Shown here one piece after another: positions 1-5,573 of a stretch of 55,721 bases of DNA. The stretch is from a virus, in the IMG/VR virus record IMGVR_UViG_3300017730_000010, positions 1-55,721 of that record, one strand, 5' to 3'. Each line of letters starts with the position of its first letter. The first letter of the stretch is position 1. The position numbers were made by a program, and so were the translations under genes. The notes under the pieces were generated by a model that saw only the letters and a list, made by a program, of their open reading frames with translations, ran no database searches and was not told the origin of the DNA.

Positions 1-81
1 TGCACCAAGCACAACTCAATGACTTTGCTTGGGTAACTCTTCTTCACTCGTTAAGAGATGACCACAGAAAAGATTTAGACC

Positions 82-118
82 TTGACTAATCAACAAAACT
101 AAACTATATTATATATTA
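82..118 (+). promoter_or_regulatory. Leaderless sigma-70-type promoter for the 89-aa gene
   Basis: TTGACT (82-87), a 17-bp spacer and TATATT (105-110) are followed after 7 nt by the ATG at 118. The expected transcription start therefore falls on the start codon. It is the only plus-strand member of a promoter family that otherwise serves minus-strand genes up to 6657. No Shine-Dalgarno sequence precedes the ATG, which fits a leaderless message. Confidence 0.65.
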
Positions 119-387
119 TGGAATTAACCACAGAACAAAGAATCGCAGTTATCGCTAAAGCAGTCGAAAACTCAAAATCTATAACGCCATCTCAATCGGT
201 AGAAGAATTTATCGCAGAGATTAAAACTGAAGATGTTCTTGTCGAGCATGGTTTGCTTGATACTCAGAAGAACGATTTAGAAGATGAATCACAATTTTTT
301 CTTACTCAGTCTGCTGAAGAGATTGACGAAGAAGATCAAGAGTTTGGTGTCTCGAAAGAGATGCGAGGCGTATACAAAAACAACTAA
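118..387 (+). CDS. Small acidic hypothetical protein (89 aa)
   Basis: The ORF follows a consensus-spaced promoter directly, so the ATG at 118 is the natural start. The product is strongly acidic, with Glu/Asp-rich stretches in the second half, and is probably a helical cytoplasmic protein. No family is recognised. It heads a rightward mini-operon with the 82-aa gene at 404 and two tiny membrane peptides. A longer overlapping frame from 284 is less likely because it swallows this gene's 3' half and ignores the ribosome binding site at 404. Confidence 0.7.
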   Translation: MELTTEQRIAVIAKAVENSKSITPSQSVEEFIAEIKTEDVLVEHGLLDTQKNDLEDESQFFLTQSAEEIDEEDQEFGVSKEMRGVYKNN

Positions 388-403
388 ACCAAAAGGAATA
401 ATT

Positions 404-652
404 ATGCAATCAGAATTCTCATTCATTAAACAAGCTAACGCAGTAGAGGCTTACAAACCTTTGCAAGTAAATCGCCAAGGCGATAAGATGTGGTTCTCTT
501 ACAAGAACGCAGTTGGCACAATCGTCAACGCATACTATGATTATGCGACTCGTTCGTTTAAGTCAGTAGTTAAAGGCAGTCAGTACGGAGACGGAGTTGC
601 GATTCGCAATCTTGTTGCTCGTCCTGTTGTAGAATCCGTTTTGAAAGGATAA
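404..652 (+). CDS. Small basic hypothetical phage protein (82 aa)
   Basis: The ATG at 404 is preceded by an AAAGGA ribosome binding site, which decides the start over the in-frame ATG at 284. The protein begins MQSEFSFIKQANAVEAY and contains a compact beta-rich core (MWFSYKNAVGTIVNAYYDY, then RSFKSVVKG). I do not recognise a family with certainty. It is 17 nt downstream of the 89-aa gene and probably cotranscribed with it. Confidence 0.7.
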   Translation: MQSEFSFIKQANAVEAYKPLQVNRQGDKMWFSYKNAVGTIVNAYYDYATRSFKSVVKGSQYGDGVAIRNLVARPVVESVLKG

Positions 653-656
653 GAAA

Positions 657-722
657 ATGACTTGGGACATACTTTTACTTTCGCCTTGGCTATTCGTATT
701 TTACATGATGTTTACAAGCTAA
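657..722 (+). CDS. Tiny membrane peptide (21 aa)
   Basis: An ORF from ATG 657 to TAA 720-722 encodes MTWDILLLSPWLFVFYMMFTS, almost entirely hydrophobic and able to form one transmembrane helix. An AAAGGA ribosome binding site lies in the last codons of the preceding gene. The stop overlaps the next ATG (TAATG), a typical translational coupling arrangement. Function unknown; it could be a small membrane modulator or a non-functional stretch. Confidence 0.4.
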   Translation: MTWDILLLSPWLFVFYMMFTS

Positions 723-778
723 TGGAACTTATAATATTATTTATCATGGCTTATTGTTTTTATCGTATGGTTAATTAA
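722..778 (+). CDS. Tiny membrane peptide (18 aa)
   Basis: ATG 722 overlaps the TAA of the 21-aa ORF. The product, MELIILFIMAYCFYRMVN, is a hydrophobic run with a polar end, a plausible single transmembrane helix. The gene ends 19 nt before repeat R1. Its existence rests on the overlap architecture and hydrophobicity only. Confidence 0.35.
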   Translation: MELIILFIMAYCFYRMVN

Positions 779-797
779 AGTTGGTTGAGACCCCTGT

Positions 798-873
798 CCT
801 AAGTGACTGACTATCAAGCACTTGGGGCGGGCGGCGGCCAGCCACCTAAGTGACTGAGCCTTAACAACTTACA
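798..873. repeat. R1: three-hairpin dispersed element
   Basis: First of six ~75-bp elements. Hairpin 1 (798-827) pairs CCTAAGT with ACTTGGG around TGA-CTA-TCA. A GC-rich hairpin (GGC..GCC) follows. Hairpin 3 (845-873) pairs TAAGT with ACTTA. This copy is the most degenerate in hairpin 3. The stop codon of the minus-strand gene 861-1112 lies inside hairpin 3, so the element is the immediate 3' end of that message. Confidence 0.7.
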
Positions 874-1112
874 GAACCATTAAGTTCGTTTATTAGCTCG
901 TCTAACCTTGGAAGGTCAAGTCCCGAATCGTTCCAAGCGACACCATCGGGTGTGCGGTATCCGATTGCAGAGTCTCCGCTAGTGTCTTTGATGTCGTCAA
1001 CAAATTGCTGATAATCTTGACAATCCCTTGCGAAGTGGTAAAGACCTTCGTCGTTTTGAATCCAAAGGGCGACGTTCCAGGTCTGACGATTTTTCCATCC
1101 GTTATAGCTCAT
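861..1112 (-). CDS. NGWKN..TWNVALWIQND family small phage protein
   Basis: The N-terminus SYNGWKNRQTWNVALWIQND matches a small conserved family I recognise from many phages and plasmids (a DUF7249-type protein of unknown function). The rest is acidic with a LPRLDELINEL helix. The start at 1112 overlaps the stop of the 42-aa gene (ATGA), indicating coupling. Its 3' end runs into repeat R1. Confidence 0.8.
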   Translation of the reverse strand: MSYNGWKNRQTWNVALWIQNDEGLYHFARDCQDYQQFVDDIKDTSGDSAIGYRTPDGVAWNDSGLDLPRLDELINELNGSVSC

Positions 1113-1237
1113 AGGTTTTCGGTGTTGTGTCCTGCTCTCCTCATTGAGTGGAGGGCTTCTTGACGGGTCATATTGAATCGGGACATGAGATACATGAGTA
1201 AGTCATTCCCTGTGAGTTGTTGGTTTCTGTCTGTCAT
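1109..1237 (-). CDS. Small hypothetical protein (42 aa)
   Basis: An ORF of 43 codons starts at ATG 1237, beginning MTDRNQQLTGNDLLMYLMSR and ending in a basic tail. Its stop overlaps the ATG of the NGWKN gene (ATGA). A promoter with exact spacing (TTGACA, 17 bp, GATAAT) ends 6 nt before this ATG. Promoter plus coupling make this short gene credible. No family recognised. Confidence 0.65.
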   Translation of the reverse strand: MTDRNQQLTGNDLLMYLMSRFNMTRQEALHSMRRAGHNTENL

Positions 1238-1272
1238 GATATAATTATCTTATATTTTATCGTTTGTGTCAA
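1235..1272 (-). promoter_or_regulatory. Leaderless promoter, TTGACA-17-GATAAT-6-ATG
   Basis: On the minus strand: TTGACA (1272-1267), a 17-bp spacer, GATAAT (1249-1244), 6 nt, then ATG (1237-1235). The upstream half overlaps the end of gene 1250-1435. This is the strongest -35 match of the minus-strand family. Confidence 0.7.
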
Positions 1273-1435
1273 GGATATTTCCAAGAAAATTTACTTGTTT
1301 TATATCGTAGCCTTTAGCTTCTGATTTTGCAATTCTTAAAGCTTTTGATTGACCTTTTACTTCATCCACTAATCTACCAAAAGAAAAGATTTGAAAAAAT
1401 TGTACAAAGTTTGGGTTGCGTCTTACTGAGATCAT
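1250..1435 (-). CDS. 61-aa protein, paralogue of the gene at 6171-6362
   Basis: The product begins MISVRRNPNFVQFFQIFSFG and continues RLVDEVKGQSKALRIAKSEAK. It aligns along its length with the 63-aa protein at 6171-6362: shared pattern N-x-NF-x3-F-x-I-x2-FG-x-L-x-D-x3-K, then AL-x-IA. It starts 1 nt from the stop of gene 1437-1661, so it is likely cotranscribed with the genes upstream at 1437 and 1680. Function unknown; possibly a small single-domain alpha/beta protein. Confidence 0.7.
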   Translation of the reverse strand: MISVRRNPNFVQFFQIFSFGRLVDEVKGQSKALRIAKSEAKGYDIKQVNFLGNILDTNDKI

Positions 1436-1436
1436 A

Positions 1437-1661
1437 TTAGTTCCATTTGAGGTTTTTGAGACTTGTGTGTTTCTTTAACCACCTACGAAGGTGGTGAAAT
1501 CCATTACTTGACCAATGATTTGAATATGGGGTGATATTTGGATCTTGCAAGACGACTTTATATCCTTTTGCCGTATTTACAATTTCCTTAATGTCATTGC
1601 ATTGGTGCATCTGTTTCATTATCTTTCTGTTGCCCTTGCCCGAGTGTCCTCCTTTAGCCAT
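1437..1661 (-). CDS. Small basic hypothetical protein (74 aa)
   Basis: The ATG at 1661 has an excellent AAGGAGG ribosome binding site about 8 nt upstream, the best in the window. The protein is basic, beginning MAKGGHSGKGNRKIMKQMHQ, with a C-terminal part GYKVVLQDPNITPYSNHW and FHHLRRWLKKHT. The last part loosely recalls HicA/YcfA-like domains, but the catalytic His context is not convincing and no antitoxin neighbour is obvious. Confidence 0.7.
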   Translation of the reverse strand: MAKGGHSGKGNRKIMKQMHQCNDIKEIVNTAKGYKVVLQDPNITPYSNHWSSNGFHHLRRWLKKHTSLKNLKWN

Positions 1662-1679
1662 TGTATTATCCTCCTTGAT

Positions 1680-1796
1680 TTAGTATGAAAGGGCTTTTCT
1701 ATGTTTAACCCTGCGTGAATATTTAGACTTATCTTTCATTGGACGAGCCTTGGTGAAAAGAATTGGGATTCTTACTTTAATCTTTTTTTGCTTCAT
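1680..1796 (-). CDS. Small highly basic protein (38 aa)
   Basis: 39 codons from ATG 1796; 15 of 38 residues are Lys or Arg (KQKKIKVRIP, then KDKSKYSRRVKHRKALSY). A -10-like TAGTCT lies 6 nt before the ATG, as in the leaderless family, but no matching -35 is seen. The stop lies just before the AAGGAGG site of the next gene. A nucleic-acid-binding or ribosome-associated role would fit the charge but is inference. Confidence 0.5.
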   Translation of the reverse strand: MKQKKIKVRIPILFTKARPMKDKSKYSRRVKHRKALSY

Positions 1797-1955
1797 ATAT
1801 AAAGACTAAAGCACTTTTCAAACAATAGCGAGAAAAAAATTAACTAAATACAACTTTTAATTTTATCTAATAATAATTGATAAGAGATACTAATAAATAG
1901 GAACAAATACATAATACTATAAATACATTGACTTATAGTATATAAAAGCTTTATT

Positions 1956-2028
1956 ATAAGTTGTTGATTATCAAGCACTTATGGAATCGGCGGCCAGCCA
2001 CCTAAGTGTCTGACTATTAAAGACTTAT
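1956..2028. repeat. R2: three-hairpin dispersed element
   Basis: Hairpin 1 pairs ATAAGT with ACTTAT and TTGA with TCAA around loop TTA. The middle part is GGCGGCCAGCC. Hairpin 3 pairs TAAGT with ACTTA and TGA with TTA (G-T wobble) around loop CTA. It ends 1 nt before the stop codon of gene 2030-2242, so it is the 3' end of that unit. The 159 bp between it and gene 1680-1796 (1797-1955) is very AT-rich and holds no gene that I can support. Confidence 0.75.
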
Positions 2029-2029
2029 G

Positions 2030-2242
2030 TTAGAAGTCGTATTGAGCGTGGTAGCCCCAATCAATATCCTCGTTCTCAGAGAATTGCCGAAGAGCCTGGC
2101 GATCTGCTTCCTCCTCCATTCTGCGGCGGATGATTTGCTGAGACGCAATCTCGGCAAGGACGGATTCCCGTTCCTCGATTTCGAGGTCGGTCATTCCGAA
2201 GGCGTGAGCGGTGCGGGCGAGTGAATCATTTTCGTTTTCCAT
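2030..2242 (-). CDS. Small acidic helical protein (70 aa)
   Basis: Predicted leaderless gene starting at 2242 (MENENDSLARTAHAFGMTDL). It is rich in Glu, Arg and Ala, with a long amphipathic helix (EERESVLAEIASQQIIRRRM) and an acidic aromatic end (DWGYHAQYDF). No family recognised. Single-gene unit terminated by repeat R2. An opposite-strand ORF over the same bases is a shadow. Confidence 0.65.
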   Translation of the reverse strand: MENENDSLARTAHAFGMTDLEIEERESVLAEIASQQIIRRRMEEEADRQALRQFSENEDIDWGYHAQYDF

Positions 2243-2277
2243 ATATACAATGTAGCAGTCTGAGGGCGTGGAGTCAA
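2240..2277 (-). promoter_or_regulatory. Leaderless promoter, TTGACT-17-TACATT-6-ATG
   Basis: Minus strand: TTGACT (2277-2272), 17 bp, TACATT (2254-2249), 6 nt, ATG (2242-2240). Confidence 0.65.
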
Positions 2278-2304
2278 GGAATATTTTTGTTATTTTACAT
2301 TTTA

Positions 2305-2378
2305 TAAGTCGTTAACTATCAACTACTTACGACGCTGGCCGCCCGCGCCCTAAGTGCCTGAAGGGCAAGGACTTACGA
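2305..2378. repeat. R3: three-hairpin dispersed element
   Basis: TAAGT and ACTTA arms of hairpin 1 enclose TTAA-CTA-TCAA. A GC-rich middle (GGCCGCCCGCGCC) follows. Hairpin 3 has TAAGT/ACTTA arms, but its inner stem is diverged. The element abuts the stop of gene 2379-2528. Confidence 0.65.
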
Positions 2379-2528
2379 TTAGGCTTTGAACAAGCCGTAG
2401 CGACGACTGCCGTCGTTATTTGCAAGGCGACGACGCAAGAGCCTCTCGGCATCTTTTTTTCGCATCGCGATGGTTTCAACTTGCCAAACGGATCCCGCTT
2501 GGTTGAGAATGGATTTTAGTATGAACAT
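2379..2528 (-). CDS. Small basic hypothetical protein (49 aa)
   Basis: The ATG at 2528 is preceded by AAAGGAAAATT, a usable ribosome binding site; in-frame codons further upstream overlap gene 2545-2727 and are rejected. The product has a short hydrophobic N-terminus (MFILKSILNQAG) and an Arg-rich C-terminal half (RKKDAERLLRRRLANN). Last gene of a three-gene unit ending at R3. Function unknown. Confidence 0.6.
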   Translation of the reverse strand: MFILKSILNQAGSVWQVETIAMRKKDAERLLRRRLANNDGSRRYGLFKA

Positions 2529-2544
2529 AATTTTCCTTTTGTTA

Positions 2545-2727
2545 TTAGTTAAAAAATGGATGATGGCGAACATCACGAAGACGGATGCCGTGAACGATAT
2601 TAGTTCTGTACTTGCGAACATTTGCACAAGCTCCCCAAGTTGGGTGATTGATTGGATCATCCGTAAGTTGGTAGATTTTCTTGCAACGAGTGACGACGAC
2701 ATCGCCCTTTTTGAATTTGGTTTTCAT
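2545..2727 (-). CDS. KTKFKKGD small protein (60 aa), SH3-like start
   Basis: The start at 2727 follows AAAAAGGAAATAACAAT. The protein begins MKTKFKKGDVVVTRCKKIYQ, a beta-strand pattern common to small SH3-like barrels, and continues with a Cys/His-containing part. Upstream in-frame codons overlap gene 2732-2965 and are not used. Middle gene of the unit 2965-2379. Confidence 0.65.
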   Translation of the reverse strand: MKTKFKKGDVVVTRCKKIYQLTDDPINHPTWGACANVRKYRTNIVHGIRLRDVRHHPFFN

Positions 2728-2731
2728 ATTG

Positions 2732-2965
2732 TTATTTCCTTTTTGTGAAAATTGGGTTATTGAGAAACTTGTCCATATCGGCAGATTTTTGTTTTGCCTC
2801 GGCAAGTTGAGATTCAACCTTTGCAAGCTCAGGAAGAGCGAGCATTTCGATTGCCATTTCAACATTGGCATGGGTTGCAGGAGTTGCGTCTTTACGCATC
2901 TTTGCAATGGCGTTATTGATTGACTCGATACGAGATTCGAGAGTGAATATTTCCATTTCTGTCAT
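2732..2965 (-). CDS. Small coiled-coil protein (77 aa)
   Basis: Leaderless start at 2965 (MTEMEIFTLESRIESINNAI). The sequence is helical throughout with heptad-like spacing and an Ala/Glu/Lys-rich core, typical of a small coiled coil. First gene of a three-gene unit. No family recognised. Confidence 0.65.
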   Translation of the reverse strand: MTEMEIFTLESRIESINNAIAKMRKDATPATHANVEMAIEMLALPELAKVESQLAEAKQKSADMDKFLNNPIFTKRK

Positions 2966-3000
2966 ATATATAAGGTAAACTAGTTTTGAGTTAATTGCAA
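2963..3000 (-). promoter_or_regulatory. Leaderless promoter, TTGCAA-17-TACCTT-6-ATG
   Basis: Minus strand: TTGCAA (3000-2995), 17 bp, TACCTT (2977-2972), 6 nt, ATG (2965-2963). The spacer covers the stop codon of the preceding 47-aa gene. Confidence 0.65.
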
Positions 3001-3134
3001 ACTTTTTCTTTTAGTTTCTTTCCGTGGGCTTCGGCTTCTTTGTAAGTGTCAAAGCTCCCTGCGTAGTTGCCGTTCATGTATAAGACAAAATGCTCATTGC
3101 ACCAAGTCGAGAAGGTTTTGATTTCGATTTCCAT
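2991..3134 (-). CDS. Small hypothetical protein (47 aa)
   Basis: 48 codons from ATG 3134: MEIEIKTFSTWCNEHFVLYM, then NGNYAGSFDTYKEAEAHGKK. The pattern 'FVLYMNG..AGSFDTYKEAEAHGKKL' resembles very small DUF2188-like beta-beta-alpha proteins, but this is a pattern impression only. It starts 3 nt after the stop of gene 3138-3320 and is probably cotranscribed with it. Confidence 0.6.
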   Translation of the reverse strand: MEIEIKTFSTWCNEHFVLYMNGNYAGSFDTYKEAEAHGKKLKEKVCN

Positions 3135-3137
3135 TTT

Positions 3138-3320
3138 TTAATTTCTGCTTGAAGTTAACTTATGTTGAGCTTGCCACTCGGCAAGCCAATCTTGATTCTG
3201 CTTTAGCAGATCACGAGAGATCTTGACAAGAACGGGGTCGCTCTCGTTTCTGATAACTTCCTTGTGACGGAAGATATCGGCTTGAACCTTTTGGAAGAGT
3301 AGGTGTCGATCATTAATCAT
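3138..3320 (-). CDS. Small helical hypothetical protein (60 aa)
   Basis: Leaderless start at 3320 (MINDRHLLFQKVQADIFRHK). It is helical, charged and Gln/Trp-containing in the second half (KQNQDWLAEWQAQHKL). No recognised family. First gene of a two-gene unit. Confidence 0.65.
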   Translation of the reverse strand: MINDRHLLFQKVQADIFRHKEVIRNESDPVLVKISRDLLKQNQDWLAEWQAQHKLTSSRN

Positions 3321-3355
3321 ATATACAATCTAAAGGTAAAACCTAGTAATTGCAA
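3318..3355 (-). promoter_or_regulatory. Leaderless promoter, TTGCAA-17-TAGATT-6-ATG
   Basis: Minus strand: TTGCAA (3355-3350), 17 bp, TAGATT (3332-3327), 6 nt, ATG (3320-3318). Confidence 0.65.
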
Positions 3356-3410
3356 GAAAAATCTTCTGAAGTTATTCACAAAAAAACTTTAATGGAGTCG
3401 CATTTTTTCC

Positions 3411-3439
3411 TTGACACCCTTTGACTTTTATGTTATAAT
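3411..3439 (+). promoter_or_regulatory. Perfect sigma-70 promoter reading into R4
   Basis: TTGACA (3411-3416), exactly 17 bp, TATAAT (3434-3439): both hexamers are the full consensus. It points rightward while all neighbouring genes point left. The expected start (about 3446) is at the 5' edge of R4 hairpin 1. The product would be a structured non-coding RNA, antisense to the end of gene 3537-3803 if it extends. Confidence 0.75.
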
Positions 3440-3449
3440 GCGGACCTTT

Positions 3450-3524
3450 CGTAAGTTGTTGGTTACCAAGCACTTACGAGGGCGGGCGCCGATGCCCTAA
3501 GTGCCTGATTATCAGTGACTTAGG
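3450..3524. repeat. R4: three-hairpin element, best-formed copy
   Basis: Hairpin 1: CGTAAGT/ACTTACG (7 bp), a 2x2 internal loop, TTGG/CCAA, loop TTA. Hairpin 2: AGGGC/GCCCT. Hairpin 3: CCTAAGT/ACTTAGG, a 2x2 internal loop, CTGA/TCAG, loop TTA. Hairpin 3 is close to an inverted copy of hairpin 1, yet both loops read TTA on the plus strand. It lies 12 nt beyond the stop of the minus-strand gene 3537-3803 and directly downstream of a plus-strand promoter. Confidence 0.85.
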
Positions 3525-3536
3525 ATGTCAAGCTTT

Positions 3537-3803
3537 TTATTTCCAAGGATCGAAAAAAGTTGGGTTCATGTCGGCAAGGACATCGCGATTTACTTCGCCC
3601 CAATTCTTGCCATCGTGCCAAGTCATAAAGACTTTTTTACCGCAACCCTTTAGGTAGTTGAGCCATTCGTTAGCTTTTCCCAACTTGTCAAACTTGTAGG
3701 CGTAATCGAATCCGCCAAAGTGAAAGTTGCCGTCCATGCCTAAAGCAAGCCATGGTTTGCGAGGAGATCGATTTATTCCGATTAATTTTATTTGATAATG
3801 CAT
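3537..3803 (-). CDS. Hypothetical protein (88 aa)
   Basis: The product begins MHYQIKLIGINRSPRKPWLA and contains aromatic-rich segments (FHFGGFDYAYKF, then KKVFMTWHDGKNWGEV). It may be a small alpha/beta protein; I do not recognise the family. It lies 51 nt after the 49-aa gene 3855-4004 in the same direction and ends at R4, so the two probably form one unit. The start at 3803 has no clear ribosome binding site. Confidence 0.6.
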   Translation of the reverse strand: MHYQIKLIGINRSPRKPWLALGMDGNFHFGGFDYAYKFDKLGKANEWLNYLKGCGKKVFMTWHDGKNWGEVNRDVLADMNPTFFDPWK

Positions 3804-3854
3804 GTTAGTTTTGTTGATAGAAAAAAAGAAGAGAAAGAATAATTATCAAAGGAA

Positions 3855-4004
3855 TCATTTTTTAGATTCCTCTAATTTTTGGATTTCACTCCGCAAGTAT
3901 TGCACATGAGCGTCACGAATCGAGCGAAGTGATTCTTTGCGTGAACGATTGAGTTTGTCCTGCCACCAAGCAAGATCTTTTTCTAATTGTTTTTTTGTTT
4001 TCAT
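3855..4004 (-). CDS. Small coiled-coil protein (49 aa)
   Basis: 50 codons from ATG 4004: MKTKKQLEKDLAWWQDKLNR, then SRKESLRSIRDAHVQYLRSE. Entirely helical with heptad spacing. A promoter of the leaderless family ends 6 nt before the ATG. First gene of the unit that ends at R4. Confidence 0.65.
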   Translation of the reverse strand: MKTKKQLEKDLAWWQDKLNRSRKESLRSIRDAHVQYLRSEIQKLEESKK

Positions 4005-4039
4005 ATTATAAAGATAAAGTATTTTTTAAGAAGTTACAA
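4002..4039 (-). promoter_or_regulatory. Leaderless promoter, TTGTAA-17-TATCTT-6-ATG
   Basis: Minus strand: TTGTAA (4039-4034), 17 bp, TATCTT (4016-4011), 6 nt, ATG (4004-4002). Confidence 0.6.
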
Positions 4040-4048
4040 GGAAAAAGA

Positions 4049-4279
4049 TTACTTTTGAAATCTTTTTTCTTGGATGATTTCTTGCCAAGCTTTGCGAGCA
4101 ACTTGAACGGCATTGAGAGCGTCAAGGATTGCCATGCCTTGCGTGATCGAAGATTGCCAATCTTCCTTAGAGGATTCTCCTGCGAGAAATTTGAGATTTC
4201 CCTCTGCTTTAGAGAGAGCAAGACTTAGGTCTAAGTCTCGGTTGATGTCTTTTCTTAATTCTTCTAATGTTTGATTCAT
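4049..4279 (-). CDS. Small helical hypothetical protein (76 aa)
   Basis: Leaderless start at 4279 (MNQTLEELRKDINRDLDLSL). It consists of two or three amphipathic helices with a Ser/Gln linker. No family is recognised. Opposite-strand and shifted frames over the same bases are shadows. It is a single-gene unit, with the next promoter lying just downstream. Confidence 0.65.
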   Translation of the reverse strand: MNQTLEELRKDINRDLDLSLALSKAEGNLKFLAGESSKEDWQSSITQGMAILDALNAVQVARKAWQEIIQEKRFQK

Positions 4280-4314
4280 ATTATAAATGTAATCTATTTT
4301 TTGTTAAATTGCAA
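4277..4314 (-). promoter_or_regulatory. Leaderless promoter, TTGCAA-17-TACATT-6-ATG
   Basis: Minus strand: TTGCAA (4314-4309), 17 bp, TACATT (4291-4286), 6 nt (TATAAT), ATG (4279-4277). Confidence 0.7.
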
Positions 4315-4331
4315 GGAGAAAACGAATTATC

Positions 4332-4520
4332 TTAAGCAACCCATTTGACAAATTCAAACTTGCGGGGCAAGCCAAACTTTGCAAGGTCACGATTGAGAGA
4401 CTTAATCGAATCGTGATGTTCGCATTTGAGAATTTGATTCTCTGCGATGATGTCGCCCGTCTTGCGGTCAACGATGTTAACTTTGGCGATGAAGCCGTTT
4501 ACTCTTTTATTCTTAATCAT
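4332..4520 (-). CDS. Small hypothetical protein (62 aa)
   Basis: The start at 4520 (MIKNKRVNGFIAKVNIVDRK) is chosen because a leaderless-family promoter ends 5 nt before it; the longer reading from 4580 would put the promoter inside the gene. Beta-rich first half (KVNIVDRKTGDIIAENQI) followed by a Cys/His segment and a basic helix. Function unknown. Confidence 0.6.
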   Translation of the reverse strand: MIKNKRVNGFIAKVNIVDRKTGDIIAENQILKCEHHDSIKSLNRDLAKFGLPRKFEFVKWVA

Positions 4521-4554
4521 ACCTAAAGGTAACACATAAACAAGGGAATTGCAA
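4518..4554 (-). promoter_or_regulatory. Leaderless promoter, TTGCAA-17-TACCTT-5-ATG
   Basis: Minus strand: TTGCAA (4554-4549), 17 bp, TACCTT (4531-4526), then TAGGT and ATG (4520-4518). ACCTTTAGGT across the -10 is a near-palindrome, shared with the promoter at 5645-5681. Confidence 0.65.
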
Positions 4555-4608
4555 GAAAAACTTTCTAAAGTTATTAACAAATTTTTTTGCCTTGTGAGTA
4601 AAAAACCC

Positions 4609-4637
4609 TTGACAAGCAGAGCTTTTTATGTTATAGA
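4609..4637 (+). promoter_or_regulatory. Sigma-70-like promoter reading into R5
   Basis: TTGACA (4609-4614), 17 bp, TATAGA (4632-4637), pointing rightward. The predicted start (about 4644) is just before R5 hairpin 1. The flanking sequence is related to the R4 promoter (shared TTTTTATGTTATA), so promoter and element seem to have been duplicated together. Confidence 0.6.
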
Positions 4638-4646
4638 AGCCTTACT

Positions 4647-4721
4647 CGTAAGTCATTGTCTATCAAGCACTTACGAGAGCGGGCGCCGATCCCCTAAGTG
4701 CCTGACTATCAGTGACTTAGG
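4647..4721. repeat. R5: three-hairpin dispersed element
   Basis: Hairpin 1: CGTAAGT/ACTTACG with an inner TTG/CAA stem and CTA loop. The GC-rich middle is GAGCGGGCGCCGAT. Hairpin 3: CCTAAGT/ACTTAGG with inner CTGA/TCAG and loop CTA. About 100 bp of featureless sequence separates it from the stop of gene 4825-5088. Confidence 0.8.
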
Positions 4722-4824
4722 AGGGCCAAAACCACACTATAAGGCAAGGTATTAGCGTAGCTGAAAAGGGTATTAGGATTTGTATTAGGTCTAACATATT
4801 TTTATAGAGTTGTCAAGGATTTTT

Positions 4825-5088
4825 TTAGTAAAGATATTGCTCAGTTGAATCTTCCCATACATGGGTCAACTTAAAGTCGGTAGTTTTCCAAGGTGAAAAA
4901 TCTGCCTCGCCTATCAAGGCAATTCTTTCGGATATCTCTAGCTCTAAGGGATGCACCTCTGAAGAGCCTTGCATATTGTAGACCTCTACCTCTGAAGGGT
5001 CATCCTTCAGTACACGAGTGATTTGAGCCTTGAAGCTGAAGAAGTTTACCCTACGAGTAGGAACATTTTTATTTGATTGATTTAACAT
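4825..5088 (-). CDS. Hypothetical protein (87 aa)
   Basis: Leaderless start at 5088 (MLNQSNKNVPTRRVNFFSFK). The body is a beta-rich acidic domain (VEVYNMQGSSEVHPLELEIS) with Trp-containing loops near the C-terminus. Not recognised. Single-gene unit. Confidence 0.65.
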   Translation of the reverse strand: MLNQSNKNVPTRRVNFFSFKAQITRVLKDDPSEVEVYNMQGSSEVHPLELEISERIALIGEADFSPWKTTDFKLTHVWEDSTEQYLY

Positions 5089-5123
5089 AAGTATAATGTA
5101 ATGGATTTTTTAGGAAAAGTCAA
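5086..5123 (-). promoter_or_regulatory. Leaderless promoter, TTGACT-17-TACATT-6-ATG
   Basis: Minus strand: TTGACT (5123-5118), 17 bp, TACATT (5100-5095), 6 nt, ATG (5088-5086). Confidence 0.65.
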
Positions 5124-5143
5124 GAGAATTGCAAAGTTTTTTT

Positions 5144-5497
5144 TTACCAATTCCTTGGCATTTCGTTATTGGAAAGAAACCTTTCGGCTTCGTAGGGAGA
5201 GCAACGAAGATCATCGCAGATGTCTGCAAGTCTTTCTTCTCTTGCTTCGGCACGAGATTGACGATAGCGAGTGACCTTGCAAAAGCGAGGGTCTGCTTCG
5301 GCATCTGCCATTTCTTTTAGTTGATCGAAAAGATCCCAAGAAACAATTCCCTTCTTGCAAAAGTTATAAGCACATTGCTTACGAGAGACACCTTCGATCT
5401 CGAAGATGTGGCGAGCCTTGTTTTCGTTGTAAACGCTAAGGCTTGCGTTTATTACCTTGTCGGAGACTTTGTTGAATTTGATGTATATTAGTTCCAT
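5144..5497 (-). CDS. Hypothetical protein (117 aa)
   Basis: The product begins MELIYIKFNKVSDKVINASL and has a middle segment RHIFEIEGVSRKQCAYNFCK and a charged helical C-terminal third (RQSRAEAREERLADICDDLR). It is the largest protein of the left arm. No family recognised. It is unusual among its neighbours because its promoter lies about 50 nt upstream, giving a leadered message. Confidence 0.65.
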   Translation of the reverse strand: MELIYIKFNKVSDKVINASLSVYNENKARHIFEIEGVSRKQCAYNFCKKGIVSWDLFDQLKEMADAEADPRFCKVTRYRQSRAEAREERLADICDDLRCSPYEAERFLSNNEMPRNW

Positions 5498-5544
5498 AAT
5501 TTTTTTATTTTAGTAGTTTATCTTTCTTAATCTTATATATACAA

Positions 5545-5573
5545 TGTAACACAGATGAAGCGAAAAAGCAAAT
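5545..5573 (-). promoter_or_regulatory. Same-family promoter with leader, TTGCTT-17-TACATT
   Basis: Minus strand: TTGCTT (5573-5568), 17 bp, TACATT (5550-5545). No ATG follows at the usual 5-7 nt. The nearest gene start is 5497, so a leader of roughly 40 nt is predicted. This shows that the motif is a promoter rather than a start-codon-linked translation signal. Confidence 0.6.

Noticed and set aside
1-117. Attachment site or integration module at the left edge
   Set aside because: A short inverted CCAAGCA/TGCTTGG-like pair is present, but there is no integrase or tRNA fragment in the window.
284-652. 122-codon version of the 82-aa gene
   Set aside because: The first 40 codons overlap the 89-aa gene in another frame; the AAAGGA site at 394-399 supports the ATG at 404.
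1437-1661. HicA toxin
   Set aside because: Only a vague similarity at the C-terminus; no HicB-like partner and no convincing catalytic His context.
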